Shown here piece by piece: positions 11,167 through 24,423 of a stretch of 64,000 nt of DNA. A model generated the notes under the pieces. It worked only from the letters and a program-made list of their open reading frames with translations, was not told where the DNA came from and did no database searches. The stretch comes from Alnus glutinosa (taxonomy: Eukaryota > Streptophyta > Magnoliopsida > Fagales > Betulaceae). The stretch lies in assembly GCF_958979055.1 (NCBI RefSeq), contig NC_084886.1, positions 5,909,001-5,973,000 of the forward strand. Direction: 5' to 3'. The position numbers and the translations under genes are program-made. How positions within the stretch are numbered: the first letter of the stretch is position 1; every line of letters starts with the position of its first letter.

Positions 11167-13465
11167 CCATTGTGGTTGATCACGAATATATTTCTCCACA
11201 TCATTAATTTACCGCTCATCATTTTCATCCTTTTTTTTTTTTTTAAAGAACAATAAAGCTTTATGACCAGTTTAAATTCCAAAGATTTAGCAGTAGCACC
11301 CACTTAAAACAAAGCAAACAGCTATTTATGCATACATATTTTCACTCAATGATTAAGATCCAGACGTTTGTGATACGAAATATGTAATGAAGTGCTGGGT
11401 AGAAATTCAAAAAATCTGTTTTCAAAAGCCATCAAAATTAAGTATCCCGATCGAGTACCAACTATTTTATTTTTAGGGTGCGCTGTGATAAATTGACGGA
11501 AAGTACGATATTAAAAGTTCGAGCTGTATTGGGTGCCCAACAGGCAACAGCTAGATTCTCGAAACTTGATAAGGGCAACTCCTTAAGCTTTGCACTTTGA
11601 TGCCAAACTGGCCAATACTGTAAACATGGTCATACTAAGGTCGGCAATTCGAGTTCAAATCGTATTAAAACATGGTATAAAATTATATAGATTATCTCTA
11701 AATTGATCTCCATTTAATTAAATGGGTTAAATCCCTCAATTCTAACCTTCTAATTTTATATTGGGTTCGTGTAAGGTTCGCATGTCATGTTAAAAATTGT
11801 TTGTCATTATAACGTGTGTCGGGTTCATATTGTGTAAAAGTACGAGTATAAGACTATATAAATTAACCCTAATCAAACCCGTTTAATTAACCGAATTAGA
11901 CTTCTTAATCCTAATCTTTTACTTTTGTATTAAATTCATGACAAATTTACTGAGTCTTTGTCAAAAAAAATTGTCCGCCATTGTCATAACTCTCTATCCC
12001 TTTTAGCTTTAATTTGCTTTGCTTAAACTCAATTGGGACCGCCAAGCAGAACTATGTGCGTATGTTGTGCATGCTTTTTTCAGCTTACAGATCGAAGCCA
12101 CAACTTGTGTTGGGCCCTATCCAACGGTTATTCTTTGCTGTCGACTTTATAAGGCAGAGAGAAAACTAGTTTCCTTCTAGCTTAATCTATGACTCCACTT
12201 CCAATCAAAGTAAGAGTCCAACAAAAAATCACTTCTCTTAATTAATTGACCAATAATTTAAGAGGCCGGGTTAAGATTGAACAACCTTAAAATATTAGGA
12301 ATATAATATGTGTCCTGTCACGTGACCATTAAATTCTTATAAAATCCACTTCCCTAACAATCATTTGGTTTATATGATTAATTTTTGAAGCATCTTAATG
12401 AAAAAGAAAAAGAAAAAGGAAAAGAGATGTAGAGATTCAGCCCTAATGAAGAACTAATTATTAAGGTTTAACCAAAAGTCTGCTTTAATTTGCTACTCTT
12501 GATTTTCCAAATTCTTCTACCCTTGTATGCTGTGCAATTTCTGCTAAGCTAACGTGCGTATGTGGCGCCGTGTTTAGTGTTTATGTGTGGACGTACGTGG
12601 ACGACAGCTTCAGAGCTCAGTGAGTCGAGCGGCGCACATGTTTAAGGAGATCAGAATCTTCTCAAATTTGAAAGAATTCGAGTAAGTGATTGTCAGAGAT
12701 CACTTATGAGATCCATTTGACCGAATAAAAATTAGGTTGTCCAACTACTTAACTGGTTAGGTAAATTCTATAAGTGGTCTCTCACAATTGCATGTTTGAA
12801 TATTTTCAAATTCAAACAATTAATTTAAGACGATCATGATTATGTTGGGAGTATGAACTAGTCTTGAGCGAGTTAATGCTGAAGCTTCATGGCACGTGCC
12901 AGTGTTCAGTTTGATCAAATGCTCCAGACTTATGGCACGTGGCTTCAGTTAGACACATTGTACGTGGGTTTTGTGCTCCTTTAATAGTTAAAATGGTTGG
13001 ATCGTGGGCCTCATTTCATGGGCCATGCTTTTTGTATTTTTATGCTCCTTTTGGGTTTCAATGCAAGTCTCATTTAGGACTTAGGAGGCCTAATCCTTTT
13101 AAGCTATTTTGTTTTCTTCATTTAGTTGCTTTAATTTTATTTCCTTTTTTTTTTTTTTTTTTTTATATCACATTAAAATACTTTATATGATGTGAGTTCT
13201 GATGATAAAGGCTGCTGGTGTTCAAGATTATAAATCAAATACAGAAGGATTCCGGTAATTAGATAACATTGAACAAAGAACTTTAATATTCAATTAATTT
13301 AGATAAGATTTTATTATAGAATTTCTGTTGTAACAATATTCTTCATAAATACAGCAGAACTCTCGTCCTACCAAAAGGAGAGAAAAAAAAAAAATACCAT
13401 TTCTGAAAAATATTATTTTGTTTTAAGCATAATTTCCCTAGTACTTAATAATTAATACCCGGCCC
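11167..13465. other. Spacer, no gene; one dispersed repeat of the hAT-like 'cggcaattcgag' kind
   Basis: No credible coding region. Roughly 11628-11950 contains phrases such as GGTCGGCAATTCGAG, GGGTTCGTGTAAGG and CAAACCCGTTTAATT that recur in related form near 27.9, 28.6, 54.1 and 62.7 kb; the 62.7 kb copy has clear hAT-type ends, so this is probably a decayed relative. The open frame at 12939-13190 runs into a poly-T tract and has no domain. Confidence 0.4.
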
Positions 13466-14375
13466 TTAGAGCTTGAAGCTCTCTTTCTCTCTCCTAAAAG
13501 CTTCCTAGACTCCTTTGGCTGTTGAGGAGGAGAGAGGGAAATCTACTCTTCTTTTCCTTCTCTTTCCTTTTTCTATCATTTTCTTGCCTCTCTTAAGGCT
13601 TTAACGGCCTCTTCGGAAGTCATCATATCCTTTCATTTCAACATCATCATCAGCTTCTCCTCCACCGCAGATGGACCAGTTTCAAGCACCTCATACCATT
13701 TTTAGCAGTGGATCCATCGATTTATAAGTTCTTAGACCTGATATTTTACAAATCAGATCTGTTCATTTTAGAAAGTCTCTCTGTCACACGGGCCAGTCCA
13801 CCGCGATCCAGAATCTCTCTGCTTGGCTCCGCCGTCAGCCATTTCTTTGTCCAGCCATCACGCGCCAAAGCGTGTCCCACACGAGCCAATGCGTGGTCAA
13901 CCCTACACTGCACATGCTGCTCTCCACCACCTTCCTCCGCCTTTGACAGTCTCTAGCGATAGTTCGCATCCCTTTGACATCCATTGTCGGCGCGTGGTTT
14001 TTACGCGCCAGCTAGTGGATCTCTTCTGCCAACACAATCTGTCTTCCTCCATCGTGCTTGTTGCTGATGATCTGTTATGAGTTTTTATTTTTTTGTTTTT
14101 GGGTTTTGGTCTCTGTGGGAGACCATTTCTCTACAGTTTTTTGTTATAATTTTAGCAGTTCCAACCCTTCTTCAGTCCCTACAAAAGGGGCTGTTGTTTC
14201 TATTACTATATCAGTGCCCGCCTCTCAACCCCCATAATGCAAATGGTTTGTTGTTCTTGACAGGATGAAAGGCTCTTTCAAGGATCATGCCCTTCCTCTT
14301 CAATGTTTTGGTGCTTTATTCGCTTTATGTGAACCAATCCTTAGCTTTTTCCAAGGTAAAGAGGACCATTTTTTT
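13466..14375 (+). mobile_element. Non-coding retroposon-like sequence
   Basis: The segment opens with a CT-rich leader-like stretch and is much more GC-rich than its surroundings at 13780-14060. It contains the perfect hairpin GGCGCGT (13989-13995) / ACGCGCC (14003-14009), a motif also found in the retroposon-like insertion at 45.5 kb. The frames at 13708-14080 hold no recognisable domain and overlap one another. No poly(A) tail or target duplication could be fixed, so extent and class are tentative. Confidence 0.35.
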
Positions 14376-15408
14376 TTTTTTTTGGATTCATTTGGAGTTA
14401 AAAACATACATATTTCTTAATTGGTGTGCCCATCTCTCTTGATTATATTTGTAACTCTGCTTTTGTTGAATATGAATGTCGTATTTTTTTTAAAAAAAAA
14501 ACACAAAGAAAAAACGCAGTCCTTACTTTTTCTATATATATTTTTCATTTCGGGTTCTATTTTGCGTACTAAAATACCCTTCTTCTTTTTTTTTGCCTGC
14601 AGTAACTTACAACCTGGATGAGAAGAGAAAAAATGTAGGACTATATTGGGAAGAGAAACAAAAACGAAAAAGCAAGAGAAGATAGGGTGGGCTGAAAAGA
14701 CCGGATGTGATGGGCAAAATGGAGCCTAATAGTCCAACATATATCTTCCATCCAAGAGTTTGTTGAGACGCAATTGGGTTATCAGAAGCTCACTGGGCTC
14801 CATGGGCCGACCATGGCATCAATCAAGTCGCCCCTGTCCATCCATGAGATGGGTTTCTTTTACTGGGTTTAGTAAATCAGGACGTTAGTGTTGTTTAGTG
14901 CTTGCAAGTTGCAATTGGGTTTGTGATCTTTTTATTTGCCTTGCAAACCAATTTTTGTGTATCCATGAAATGGGTAGGGAAGTTTAATGGTTATTATCTT
15001 TGGTAGTGGCTGGATTTCTTGTTTGGTGGCTTAATTTTGTATTTTGTAACAGATTTTTATAGATTCCAAACCTTGATTTTTGTGTTCTTTATTTTGTATG
15101 ATTTATTTGGACAGATAATCACATATTATTCATTTGTTGGATGTGGATATGAGCGGATTCCGCTCCTTGAAACGGGTGGCTAGATAGTGGAAACCGCCCT
15201 CTGCTACGAGTGGATACGGTGACAAGGTAGGGGGCGGTGTTTAGCCCTACAATTTGGATATACAATAGTTAAATTGCCCTCAAACAAGCATGTTCATTTT
15301 ACATCCTTTTCTATGGGTGTTTTTTTTTTTTTTTTTTTTTTTGTGTTTTCTTATAAATTTGTTAGGTTGAAGTTTGACATGACGTGTGTATGTGATGAGT
15401 ACTGAGTA

Positions 15409-15570
15409 ATGCTATAAGGAGCACTAGAATCATTCTCACGTCTTCCTAAATGTCACTTAATTTTTAAAATAATCATTACATTTGAGATGATCATTATTAA
15501 ATTTTGATTCAATAATAATTTTAAATTTTAAATTTTGACGTAAAGAGAACTCTCGCCCTCTTTATGGAGT
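15409..15570. mobile_element. Probable short MITE
   Basis: The left side reads GTAATGCTATAAGGAGCACTAG, and the reverse complement of the right side reads CTAGTAACTCCATAAAGAGG. The interior is AT-rich and partly self-complementary. The ends are diverged and no target duplication was fixed. Confidence 0.4.
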
Positions 15571-16223
15571 TACTAGTACGGAATAAATAAATCTTTGTTT
15601 CTCACTTATGACACGTGTTGAAACTTTATGATACTCTCATATAAATAACAATCATTGTCCCCTCCACAAAGCAAGGAATTGGGTCCTAGTGGTCACCACC
15701 ACCAAAATAGGTTGGGTGTCGGTGCCATTGTCTGCTTAACAGAGGATTATAATTGCTAAAAAAAAATAGGTTGTAGAAAGTCTAATGTTGTGGGTGATTA
15801 GGTGGCTTCTTATGGTTGCGGTTTGCTGAATCTTCTGCAAACTCTGCTGTCACCTTGTCCCCATTATCATCGTGCCCTGCCCGCCTTCGAAAGTAACATT
15901 TCGTCCGCAAACAACGGGCCCTATTTATCTTTACCTTTAACTTTTTGTGATTCTGCAAAACAGCGGGGAGATAATTGTAAATCCGGCTGTATTTTAGCTT
16001 CCCGTTTTTGATTTTTCCACAGCTGCCGGCCCTGACCTGCCGCCTGCCCTTCAAATTTCAATCTCAAGCCACCACGATAACATCGAGATTCGAGAAGCAT
16101 TAAAAATTGGACATTAATTTTCTTCTGAGGTAGGTTCCATCAATTTTCTCCAATTAAGTTAATAAAACTATTAGGTGCAGGATATAATTAAAAAATTGAG
16201 TGGGATTAAATAAGTAAATAAAA

Positions 16224-16228
<5 letters not shown>

Positions 16229-16269
<41 letters not shown>
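16229..16269. repeat. (AT)n microsatellite
   Basis: About 20 AT units without interruption. Confidence 0.9.
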
Positions 16270-16270
<1 letters not shown>

Positions 16271-17249
16271 CCTCTTTATATATTTTAGTCCGTTAAACGC
16301 AATACCCTTTAAATCACGATAATTATTGAAATATACACGTATAAATACAAAATTAGCATACGACAATAATCATATACACAAGAGTACAACAAAATTTACT
16401 ATAATACTTTACAAATTGATGTGACATTTAAAAATTGAACTTAAAATACATGTTGCCCCGCAAGCTATTATATCTAAATTTCACTGTTAAAACCTAAATT
16501 TCTCACTTCGATATATTGTTAGAGTATACGAAGGTTTTGCCAAACTGTTCTATGAAAAGCTCGTTGCACCGCCATGAGCATGGGTCTTGTCCTTCGAGGA
16601 TGGTGAAAAACCATACCACCGCACCAAAGCTCCACAGGAGGGTGCGTATCACATCGTGACAATTCACCATGAGGTATGTTTTGCACTATATTTGGTTAGC
16701 GACACGGGAGCACATTGTGTTGAAGCCATCAGATCTAGTTAGATCTCGCAGCGCTTAGCAGCGCATCACGACGAATAGGAACGTTTTGCTCGGCAATGCA
16801 TTGCAATGAAGGATAAATGTTTGAATCTTTAGCCTAGAGACCCACAACCTGATGTGGGTTTTTGACCATTAAGATCCACAACTTGATCATGAGTGTTCGA
16901 CCATAGAGTGACGCGGGTTTCCTCCCACGGTATGGTTGTATGAGATTGATGTGATTGTATGGTCGAATCTGGAAATAACATGTTGACATGGTAAGTATCG
17001 CATTCACTGCCACATCGATTTATAAAAAATTTATAATAAAAATGATAAAACGCATGACAATTTTTTCATGTTCAAAAGAAATTAGGAAACAAAAGGCCGG
17101 TGGCAAGAAAATCTAATTTTATTTTTCTCCCCGCATATCTTCGAATTTACCAACCACATTCATCCACGTCAGTGACCTCACGGCCTTGGAGCAGAAAAAG
17201 ACCTCACTTACCCTACGTGGCCTGCTGGCACATGTCTGTCTTCCCCCGG

Positions 17250-17257
17250 TATAAAAA
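17250..17257 (+). promoter_or_regulatory. Possible TATA box upstream of the galactosyltransferase gene
   Basis: TATAAAAA sits in a GC-richer stretch ahead of a likely untranslated first exon that ends at 17604, where CCAAG|GTAACC forms a good splice donor. The distance to that donor is about 350 bp, so the real transcription start could be elsewhere. Confidence 0.3.
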
Positions 17258-19061
17258 GTGACCGTAGTCGGAAAATTCAAGAAGGCGACTTTTTTTTTTT
17301 TGGGTTAAGGCGACGTCTTTTACTTATAACGTTTGGTTATTTTTTTTTTTTTTTGGTAATTACTTAAATAATAAGAAAAATAGTCAAAGCGCGAGTTCCA
17401 TTAACTTTCCATCCACTCAAGGACCGAGTCATGATAAAAGACCAGAACGAACGGTTTTCTCTTTTCAATTCTACTATTTCCCACCGTTAGGCGTAGACTT
17501 GAAGTCTCGAAACGACGCAGGATCGAGCTCACCCTCCATTCCTCAGATATTCTCGCCGATTTTTTTCTCTCACTTTCCGGCATTCTTCCGATGGGATTTC
17601 CAAGGTAACCAACTTTACTCTCCAAGTCTTCAACTTCACTCTGAAATATTTATTATTGCTCTGTTATCCGCAACGGTTAGCATTTTTAAGTTAACATTTC
17701 TGAATTTTCGAGCTTCGGTTCCTTCCTTTTTTGTTTTTTCGTTTTCCTTTTTCTGCTATTTTTTTAATTAAATATTTTTCAGTCGCTTTTCGAGGTCTTA
17801 TTTTAATTTAATGTGTTCGGATCTGTCCGCTGGCTTAGTTTCTTTTGCGTTTAGTTTATGCAGGCTCTGTTTGTTTGCCGAGAAAATTGAAGCAAAGTAA
17901 AGAAAAGCAGTACTATAAACGTGTTTTTGTGTTGCAATTAAGTTGGATATTTAAATTATGCTTAAATTAGTAAAGGTGTTTGTTTACTTCAGTGCCGAAT
18001 AAAAATAATTTTGAGATTCGAGTGGGGTTCTTTTTCTTCTTCTTCTTCTTCTTTTTTTATTTATTTTTATTTATTTTTTTATTTTGTATTGTTTACTTTT
18101 CCGTCATCTTCTCAGCAATCAGTCGGAGAAATATTAGATAGTTGAGCTTTTGAATAGCTGGCCGATTTTTTCTTTGTGCTGCGCCAATGGCGGCCTCAGA
18201 CCAGAATGGTAGTTAAGTAATTCTAGAAAGAGATTTCGTTTTGAATACGTAAACAAAGTTGTATAAAATAAGCGGAAATGACTATACTAAATAATTCATA
18301 TATTGTTAAGTACAGGAATAAATAAATTTCGTTTATTGTTTAGCTGTTGAAAGAGAAAAGTAAACACTACCTCCGTAGGTGATGTTGAAGATCTAGGGAA
18401 GGTGTCTACTCATATTTTTATTGCCACATTTATTGACAATAAATTATAATACACACCCACACACACATCTATGTGATATGTATAAACACAAAAACATATA
18501 TACATACATGAATTTACAGAAATGTTCTCCATGAATTTGAGAGAGATGTGAGGGTGTTTTCAAGAACATTGGGTGAGTCAATTGTCAATTTAGGATTTAT
18601 ACTGGAATGAAAGTGCATCGTCAGTTAGGTAGCCTTTTGTTTACATGGTTTTAGACGGACAGATGTATATGTACTTTGTTTACTTAATTTTTTGCACAAA
18701 CTTGAATATTTTTGTAGACTGATTGTTTTGAATATAGGCTTAGTGTGAGTATCTCATGTCAGATGCTTTATGACCGACTTTTGCGGTAGATTTATCAACT
18801 CCAGGGTACTCAAGCGGTCAATTTTCAGGCCACAAGAACTTGGTTGCATGACCTGGTACGTGATATCAGATGAGAACAGACTGAGAATGAAAATATCTGA
18901 AGCATTTACTTCCAAGAAGTGAAATCCTAACGCATATGCATCTTATGATCAGGTTTATTTATGGCTGGAGGGCTTGATTTGTGTAGTAAAGCACAATTTG
19001 TTTCTTGATGCACATTATGATCGTCAAATGGTAACTGGTATTGTTTTTATGCTCAATTACC

Positions 19062-22000
19062 ATGGAAATCAGGTTCAAAGCTATTGATGTATTTGTGCCC
19101 AGCAGAATGAAAAAATTGTTGGGTGGTGTTTTAGTTGCATCATTGTTTATGCTGCTGATCCTGAGATATGGTATTATGAAAAATCCTATTGGGGAGAGTT
19201 ATTTGACAAGTGCGTTCTCCTCCAATACCACTAATCCTCTGGAATGGCTGAATGCTGTAGTTCCACCTGTAGTTCAAAATCCGGAGACTGCTTCTAAAGT
19301 GGTTTCCACTGACACCATAGTCTTGACTCTCTTTGCTAAGAGGAATACATCCAATGAAGAGCAAAAGACTCTGCAGACATGGAAACATTTGAATCACTTG
19401 ATTAATCATGCTCAGGGTTTACCTAATACAGTGGATGCTATTAAGGAAGCTGGAGGTGCATGGAATAGCCTTATGCATTCAGTTGAAGAGCAAAGACTTC
19501 AGTATCAGTATGCAAATGAAAGTTCACATGGGAAAGCAAAAGAGAAACAGTGCCCTCATTTTCTTGATAAAATGGATGCCACAGAACTTGATAATAACGG
19601 TTATAAGTTGAGGGTTCCCTGTGGTCTGACTCAGGGTTCTGCCATTACAATTATAGGAATTCCAAATGGTCTTCTTGGTAATTTCCGTATTGACTTAACT
19701 GGGGAACAGCTTCCAGGGGAGCCTGATCCGCCCATCATCTTGCATTACAATGTAAGACTTCATGGTGATAAGATAACTGAGGACCCTGTCATTGTCCAAA
19801 ACACCTGGACTGTTGCTCATGATTGGGGTGAAGAGGAGCGTTGTCCATCCCCTGCGCCTGAAAAAATGAAAAAGGGTACAGATAATTGTCTAATTGGTCA
19901 GCTTATTGAATTCAACATTGATTTACTATTTATTATTTTAAAATATAAAAAGACCGATTTTATGATTAAGTTGTTTCGTACCATATGCAATTCAACCTGC
20001 TACTGACAACTTGGTATGGTTTTCTTTTTAGCCCAGTATTGTTCTTTTTACCATATTGTTGTATCTAGGCAAAAAGCTCTACCATGAAAAACAGTCTGGC
20101 TTTGCAGCTGGCCGTGGTTATTTATACCTTTTATTCAGTTTTAGTTGTAGCAATACTTGTCTTCATTATTCTTTCTCTTAGAATGTCCTAGTCTGAAATC
20201 ATTTCCAGATACTTCCATGAAGTTTGTTTAATTGGGCAGCAATAGTTTTTGTTTCTGTTTGCTTCCATGAGGTTTGCTTAATTCAGTTCAATTGTCTTTT
20301 ACATTGTATAATAACACTGTTAGTTTCTTATGCTAGTGGATGAGTTGGACCAGTGCAACAAGATGATAGGGAAAGATAACCAGTTCTTCCTCGGTAGCAC
20401 GCATTCCAACAAGTCAAGGCAGTCTTCAGTGGTTCAAGAAGGATCTAAGACCAGAAAATACTTTCCTTTTAAGCAAAATTATCCATTTGTTGCAACACTT
20501 AGAGTGGGTTCAGAGGGGATTCAGATGACAGTTGATGGAAAGCACATAACATCCTTTGCTTTCCGTGAAGTAATCTTATTCTTCTTTCTTATTTTAATCT
20601 TTTCTTCATTCTTGTTCCAGTTGCGTTTATTATTTTGTGGATTGGTTAATGTTTCTTTCAATTTATTTGCTGTCTTGGCTGGTTATCATTTCAGACTTTG
20701 GAGCCATGGCTTGCTAGTGAAATAAGAATTTCTGGAGACCTAAAGTTATCTTCTGTCCTCGCCAGTGGTTTACCTACATCAGAGGATTCCGAGCATATAA
20801 TTGATTTGGAAGCACTCAAATCAGTTCCTCTCTCTCCTCGAAGACCACTGGATCTCTTCATTGGTGTTTTCTCCACTGCAAACAATTTCAAGCGAAGGAT
20901 GGCTGTTCGAAGGACTTGGATGCAGTATCCTGCAGTGCGGTCAGGGACAGTTGCAGTGCGATTTTTTGTCGGTTTGGTGAGTTTCACATGACAACTTTCT
21001 TTTGTGCAGTACAACATTTGTTTAGCGAGACAACTCTTCTGCGTGAAAGAGTTTGGTGACTTCACACTACAAAAAATGATCTCTTCATCTTAGGGATGAT
21101 TGTTATATAATAGGTCTTGATGTTCTGTTTAAAACGGCATGTATATAACAGGCTGCATAAAATGCTTATCCCTGAATCAAGTCAGGTGTCTTGTAAGTAT
21201 CTAAAACTAGATTAAGTGGCCCCTTTCTTGTCCAGGGAGTCCTTGACCCCTAAAGTTCCGATGGAGAGAAGAACCTATGATATTTGTTATTAGTATACTT
21301 AGGCACTGTAAGATTGCCATTGTTGCATGTTGCAATGGATAATTTTAGCTGTTTATTACTTCCCTCTCTCCTCTTGTATAGCTTTGAATTCTTTTACAAC
21401 AAAATAAAAGTTTGACCGGTTGAGTCTGAGTAGGTTAAGCCAAGCCTATTGCTGCATTTTAATCATTTTTGAGTTGGATTGCAGCATAAAAACCAAATAG
21501 TGAATGAGGAACTATGGAAGGAGGCACAGACATATGGAGACATACAGTTGATGCCTTTTGTTGACTACTACAGCCTCATAACCTGGAAAACTTTAGCAAT
21601 CTGCATTTTTGGGGTAAAGCCTTATCTTTTTGTTAAACAAGGAGAATCCTTTGTTTGCCTCATTGACCTCACCTCTTCAACAGACGGAGGTTGTTTCAGC
21701 AAGGTTTGTCATGAAGACAGATGACGATGCATTCGTTCGTGTGGACGAAGTGCTAGCTTCTCTAAATAGGATCAATGTGACTCGAGGATTGCTTTTTGGG
21801 CTCATAAATTCAGATTCCCGACCGCATAGAAATCCTGATAGCAAGTGGTACATCAGTCCTGAGGTAACTCTTAATTCTGGAAAGCTCATTTTTGACTTAG
21901 CAATTTCTTTAAGCTGTTTCAACTTTGCAATTCAGTCTTGTTGGATGTAAAAAACTTCTCAGCATTGTAGATCTTTGCTTATTGTTTGTATTTTGTAATA

Positions 22001-22802
22001 GCTAAAGAAAATAAACACCATGTAAGCTTTTGATGCATATATGGTTAGTTTGCTAATGTATGAAACAATTAGCATTATATATCTCTCTTGCGTGCGTGAG
22101 TTAGTGGCTAGTGCCATAGTGCCAATGCCTTGATCTGAAAAGAATTACCAATCATGTTTGTTTGCAGTTATTTACTATTTCAAATACACAATCAGATTTC
22201 TTTTTGCTGACCCTTTTTGCAAGGCTTGCAAATGAACTTAAGATTAGATTATTATTTTGCTTGACTGTTAGTAGTTGTATATAAATCCTTTCTATCATTG
22301 TCTTTTGTTGATATTATAACTGTTAAAAAAAAAAAATTGTCTTACTTCTCACTTGTGTCTACCTCCATTATCTACGCTACTGAAGGAATGGCCTGAAGAG
22401 AAGTATCCCCCTTGGGCACATGGTCCTGGTTATGTGGTATCGCATGACATTGCAAAGGAAATCTACAGGAGATACAAAAAAGGAAATTTAAAGGTACAGT
22501 AAGCAAACGCCGGTTGTATTCTGTAGTGCATTTTCATAGTACATGGTTTAACATTTGTTTCTCAATCTGACAAAGTGAATGCGATATTGCAGATGTTTAA
22601 GCTAGAAGATGTTGCAATGGGCATATGGATTTCGAATATGAAGGACAGTTTGAAAGTTCGGTATGAGAAAGAAGAGAGGATCCATAATGAAGGGTGCAAG
22701 GATGGTTACGTTGTTGCACATTACCAAGGTCCAAGGGAGATGCTCTGTTTGTGGCAGAAACTTCAAGAAGGAACCGGTGCTAGGTGCTGTGGTGATCGAT
22801 AA
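19062..22802 (+). CDS. GALT1: Beta-1,3-galactosyltransferase with galectin domain (GT31), GALT1 type
   Basis: Seven coding exons: 19062-19875, 20337-20569, 20695-20976, 21485-21613, 21684-21863, 22386-22493 and 22593-22802, all GT-AG with matching phases, giving 651 residues. A single membrane anchor (about residues 18-37) marks a type II Golgi protein. A galectin-like domain (about 180-395, from KLRVPCGLTQGS) is followed by the GT31 catalytic domain from RPLDLFIGVF (about 402), with the metal-binding DDD at 499-501 and EDVAMGIW near the C-terminus. The sequence matches Arabidopsis GALT1 (At1g26810) as I recall it; that enzyme adds beta-1,3-galactose to N-glycans to form the Lewis a epitope. 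The start is ambiguous: an in-frame Met at 19107 begins MKKLLGGVLV, which aligns with the known N-terminus, so 19062 could be 15 residues too long. The hydroxyproline GALT2-6 enzymes are the alternative identity. Confidence 0.93.
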
Positions 22803-23066
22803 GCATATATTATAAGTATAATCGAAGCCAGATGATACCTGGAGAGTAAAAATCTTGCTGCCGTCTTTTGTTCGGATTTAACTGACCGGGGTCGTGGGAG
22901 ACCCAAAGAGAGAATTGAAGGAGGAGAATTTTTTCTTCTTCCAATTTTTAAATTAAAACCAGAGCGGGATTTTTTTTTGGGAAGGGGGGGCGGGTGTTAC
23001 CATTGTTGTATAAGTAGAAATATCTAGTATAGTCCAGAGTTCGTAGAGATCAGCGACCTGAAGGGA

Positions 23067-23097
23067 CTGGAGAGAGAGAAAGAGAGAGAGAGAGAGA
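23067..23097. repeat. (GA)n tract in the probable 3' region of GALT1
   Basis: About 15 GA units with small interruptions, some 265 bp after the stop codon of the galactosyltransferase. Confidence 0.7.
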
Positions 23098-23403
23098 GCC
23101 TTGTACAGATTCTACTCAGTGTTAGGTTGTCATAAAATACTACCACTCTATAATCTTGACCACATTTCTATACACTGTTCCTTCTACTTTAATCATTGTC
23201 TCACTTCAAAGAGATGCTTGTGCATTTTTTTTGGGGGGGAAATATTACAGAATCTGTTCTTTTTTTTTTTTTTTTCTTTTATTATTATTATTATTATTAT
23301 TATTTTTCAGATTTTGCCTTTTAGATCCTAGTTTTCGATATGGCAAACTTAAGACTCCATTTTAAGACGGTTTTGACTTTTGAATTCAAGACTTTGGTAA
23401 ATT

Positions 23404-23805
23404 TGTCTCTCATTTTTTTTCCCTCCAAATAAATAACAAAAATAATATTAAAATATAATAATATGTACTTTCTTTTCTCTCTTCTCTTCTCCTTTTTTTT
23501 TTTTTTTTTTTTTCTCTCTCTCAAATAAAAGGCGAGGTGGTTGCTAGCCACCCTTTATTGGTGGCGGCCACAAGCCTCTCTACTTTATAGGGTGAGCAAC
23601 CCCTCTATTAGGGTTGGCATTTGGTTAAAGGGGATGGCTTACAATCACCCCAATAATAATTGACAAGGTGTTTTAAAAATAATAATAATAATAATAATTG
23701 ACAAGGTGGGAGTCGTGACTCATAACTACTTTCAAATTAAAAATTCATCAAATGATATAGTAGTATTTTTCCTGTCATTTATGTTATTTATTGAGTGAGA
23801 AATGA
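23404..23805. mobile_element. Probable long-TIR MITE with GGCCACC-type core
   Basis: Near-mirrored ends (TCTCATTTTTTTTCC...CAAATAAATAACA on the left; the reverse complement of the right side has TCTCACTCAATAAATAACA). The core contains GGTGGTTGCTAGCCACCC and GGTGGCGGCCACAAG, similar in style to the cores of the elements at 1753-2526 and 46.2-47.0 kb. It includes poly-T and (AAT)n tracts. Ends are approximate. Confidence 0.4.
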
Positions 23806-24423
23806 ACAGTTAGATTTAAAATTTTCGTAATATCAGGTGTTAAAATGATCAAATTAAGGATTTGACTTTAAATCTCAAGGCCATGCTGCAAAATATTAGG
23901 TGTTCACTTCTATTTTTTTTTTTGCTTTCTCATTTTCTCGACCAAAGTGACAGGGTCAGAATCTCCTCATGGAAATTCAAGATAATGTAAACATCTTAAA
24001 GATGTTTCCATTCAAATGCTTCAAATTCTCTACCGTTTTCTACTAGATTATGTATGAACACCCATAAATTAGATGGAATAATAACAATTTAACACGATTA
24101 AGGCATAAATAGCGAGGACCTTGTTGCCAACTAATTTTCAACCATGTACAGTTCGCATAATTCGTGTGCACCGCAGGCAGAGCTCAGTGATGACATGACA
24201 ATTATAGTACGTAAAGATTTTAATGTCTCAATTATTTACTAATGACAACAAAAATAAAAATAAAAATACATGCATAAATGTGATAGAATCCTTATTTGCT
24301 AGTACTGTAATATAATGTACAGAAGTTGAAACATGATTAATTACTATCTAAAGAACATGCAAAAGAAGACTTATTATAAAACAGCATGTTATTGTTAACT
24401 AATTACAAACCGGGCCAAAATAA

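Larger units (their letters stand above)
14376..17240. other. Spacer with MITE and (AT)n; no gene recognised
   Basis: Contains poly-T runs (near 15320), a probable short MITE at about 15409-15570 (inverted ends of the TAATGCTATAAGGAG / CTCCATAAAGAGG type), and an (AT)n tract at 16229-16269. A GC-richer piece at about 15790-16075 has open frames on both strands without a recognisable domain. Nothing is strong enough to call a gene. Confidence 0.45.

Noticed and set aside
12900-13460. Possible LTR-type fossil
   Set aside because: Some phrases look repeat-derived, but no paired terminal repeats, primer site or domain could be found, so no element is called.
13708-14080. Overlapping open frames of 82-85 residues
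   Set aside because: Two frames are open over the same GC-rich retroposon-like DNA, so openness reflects composition. No domain.
15782-16054. Open frames on both strands (69-90 residues)
   Set aside because: Opposed frames in a GC-richer patch with no recognisable domain or splice context.
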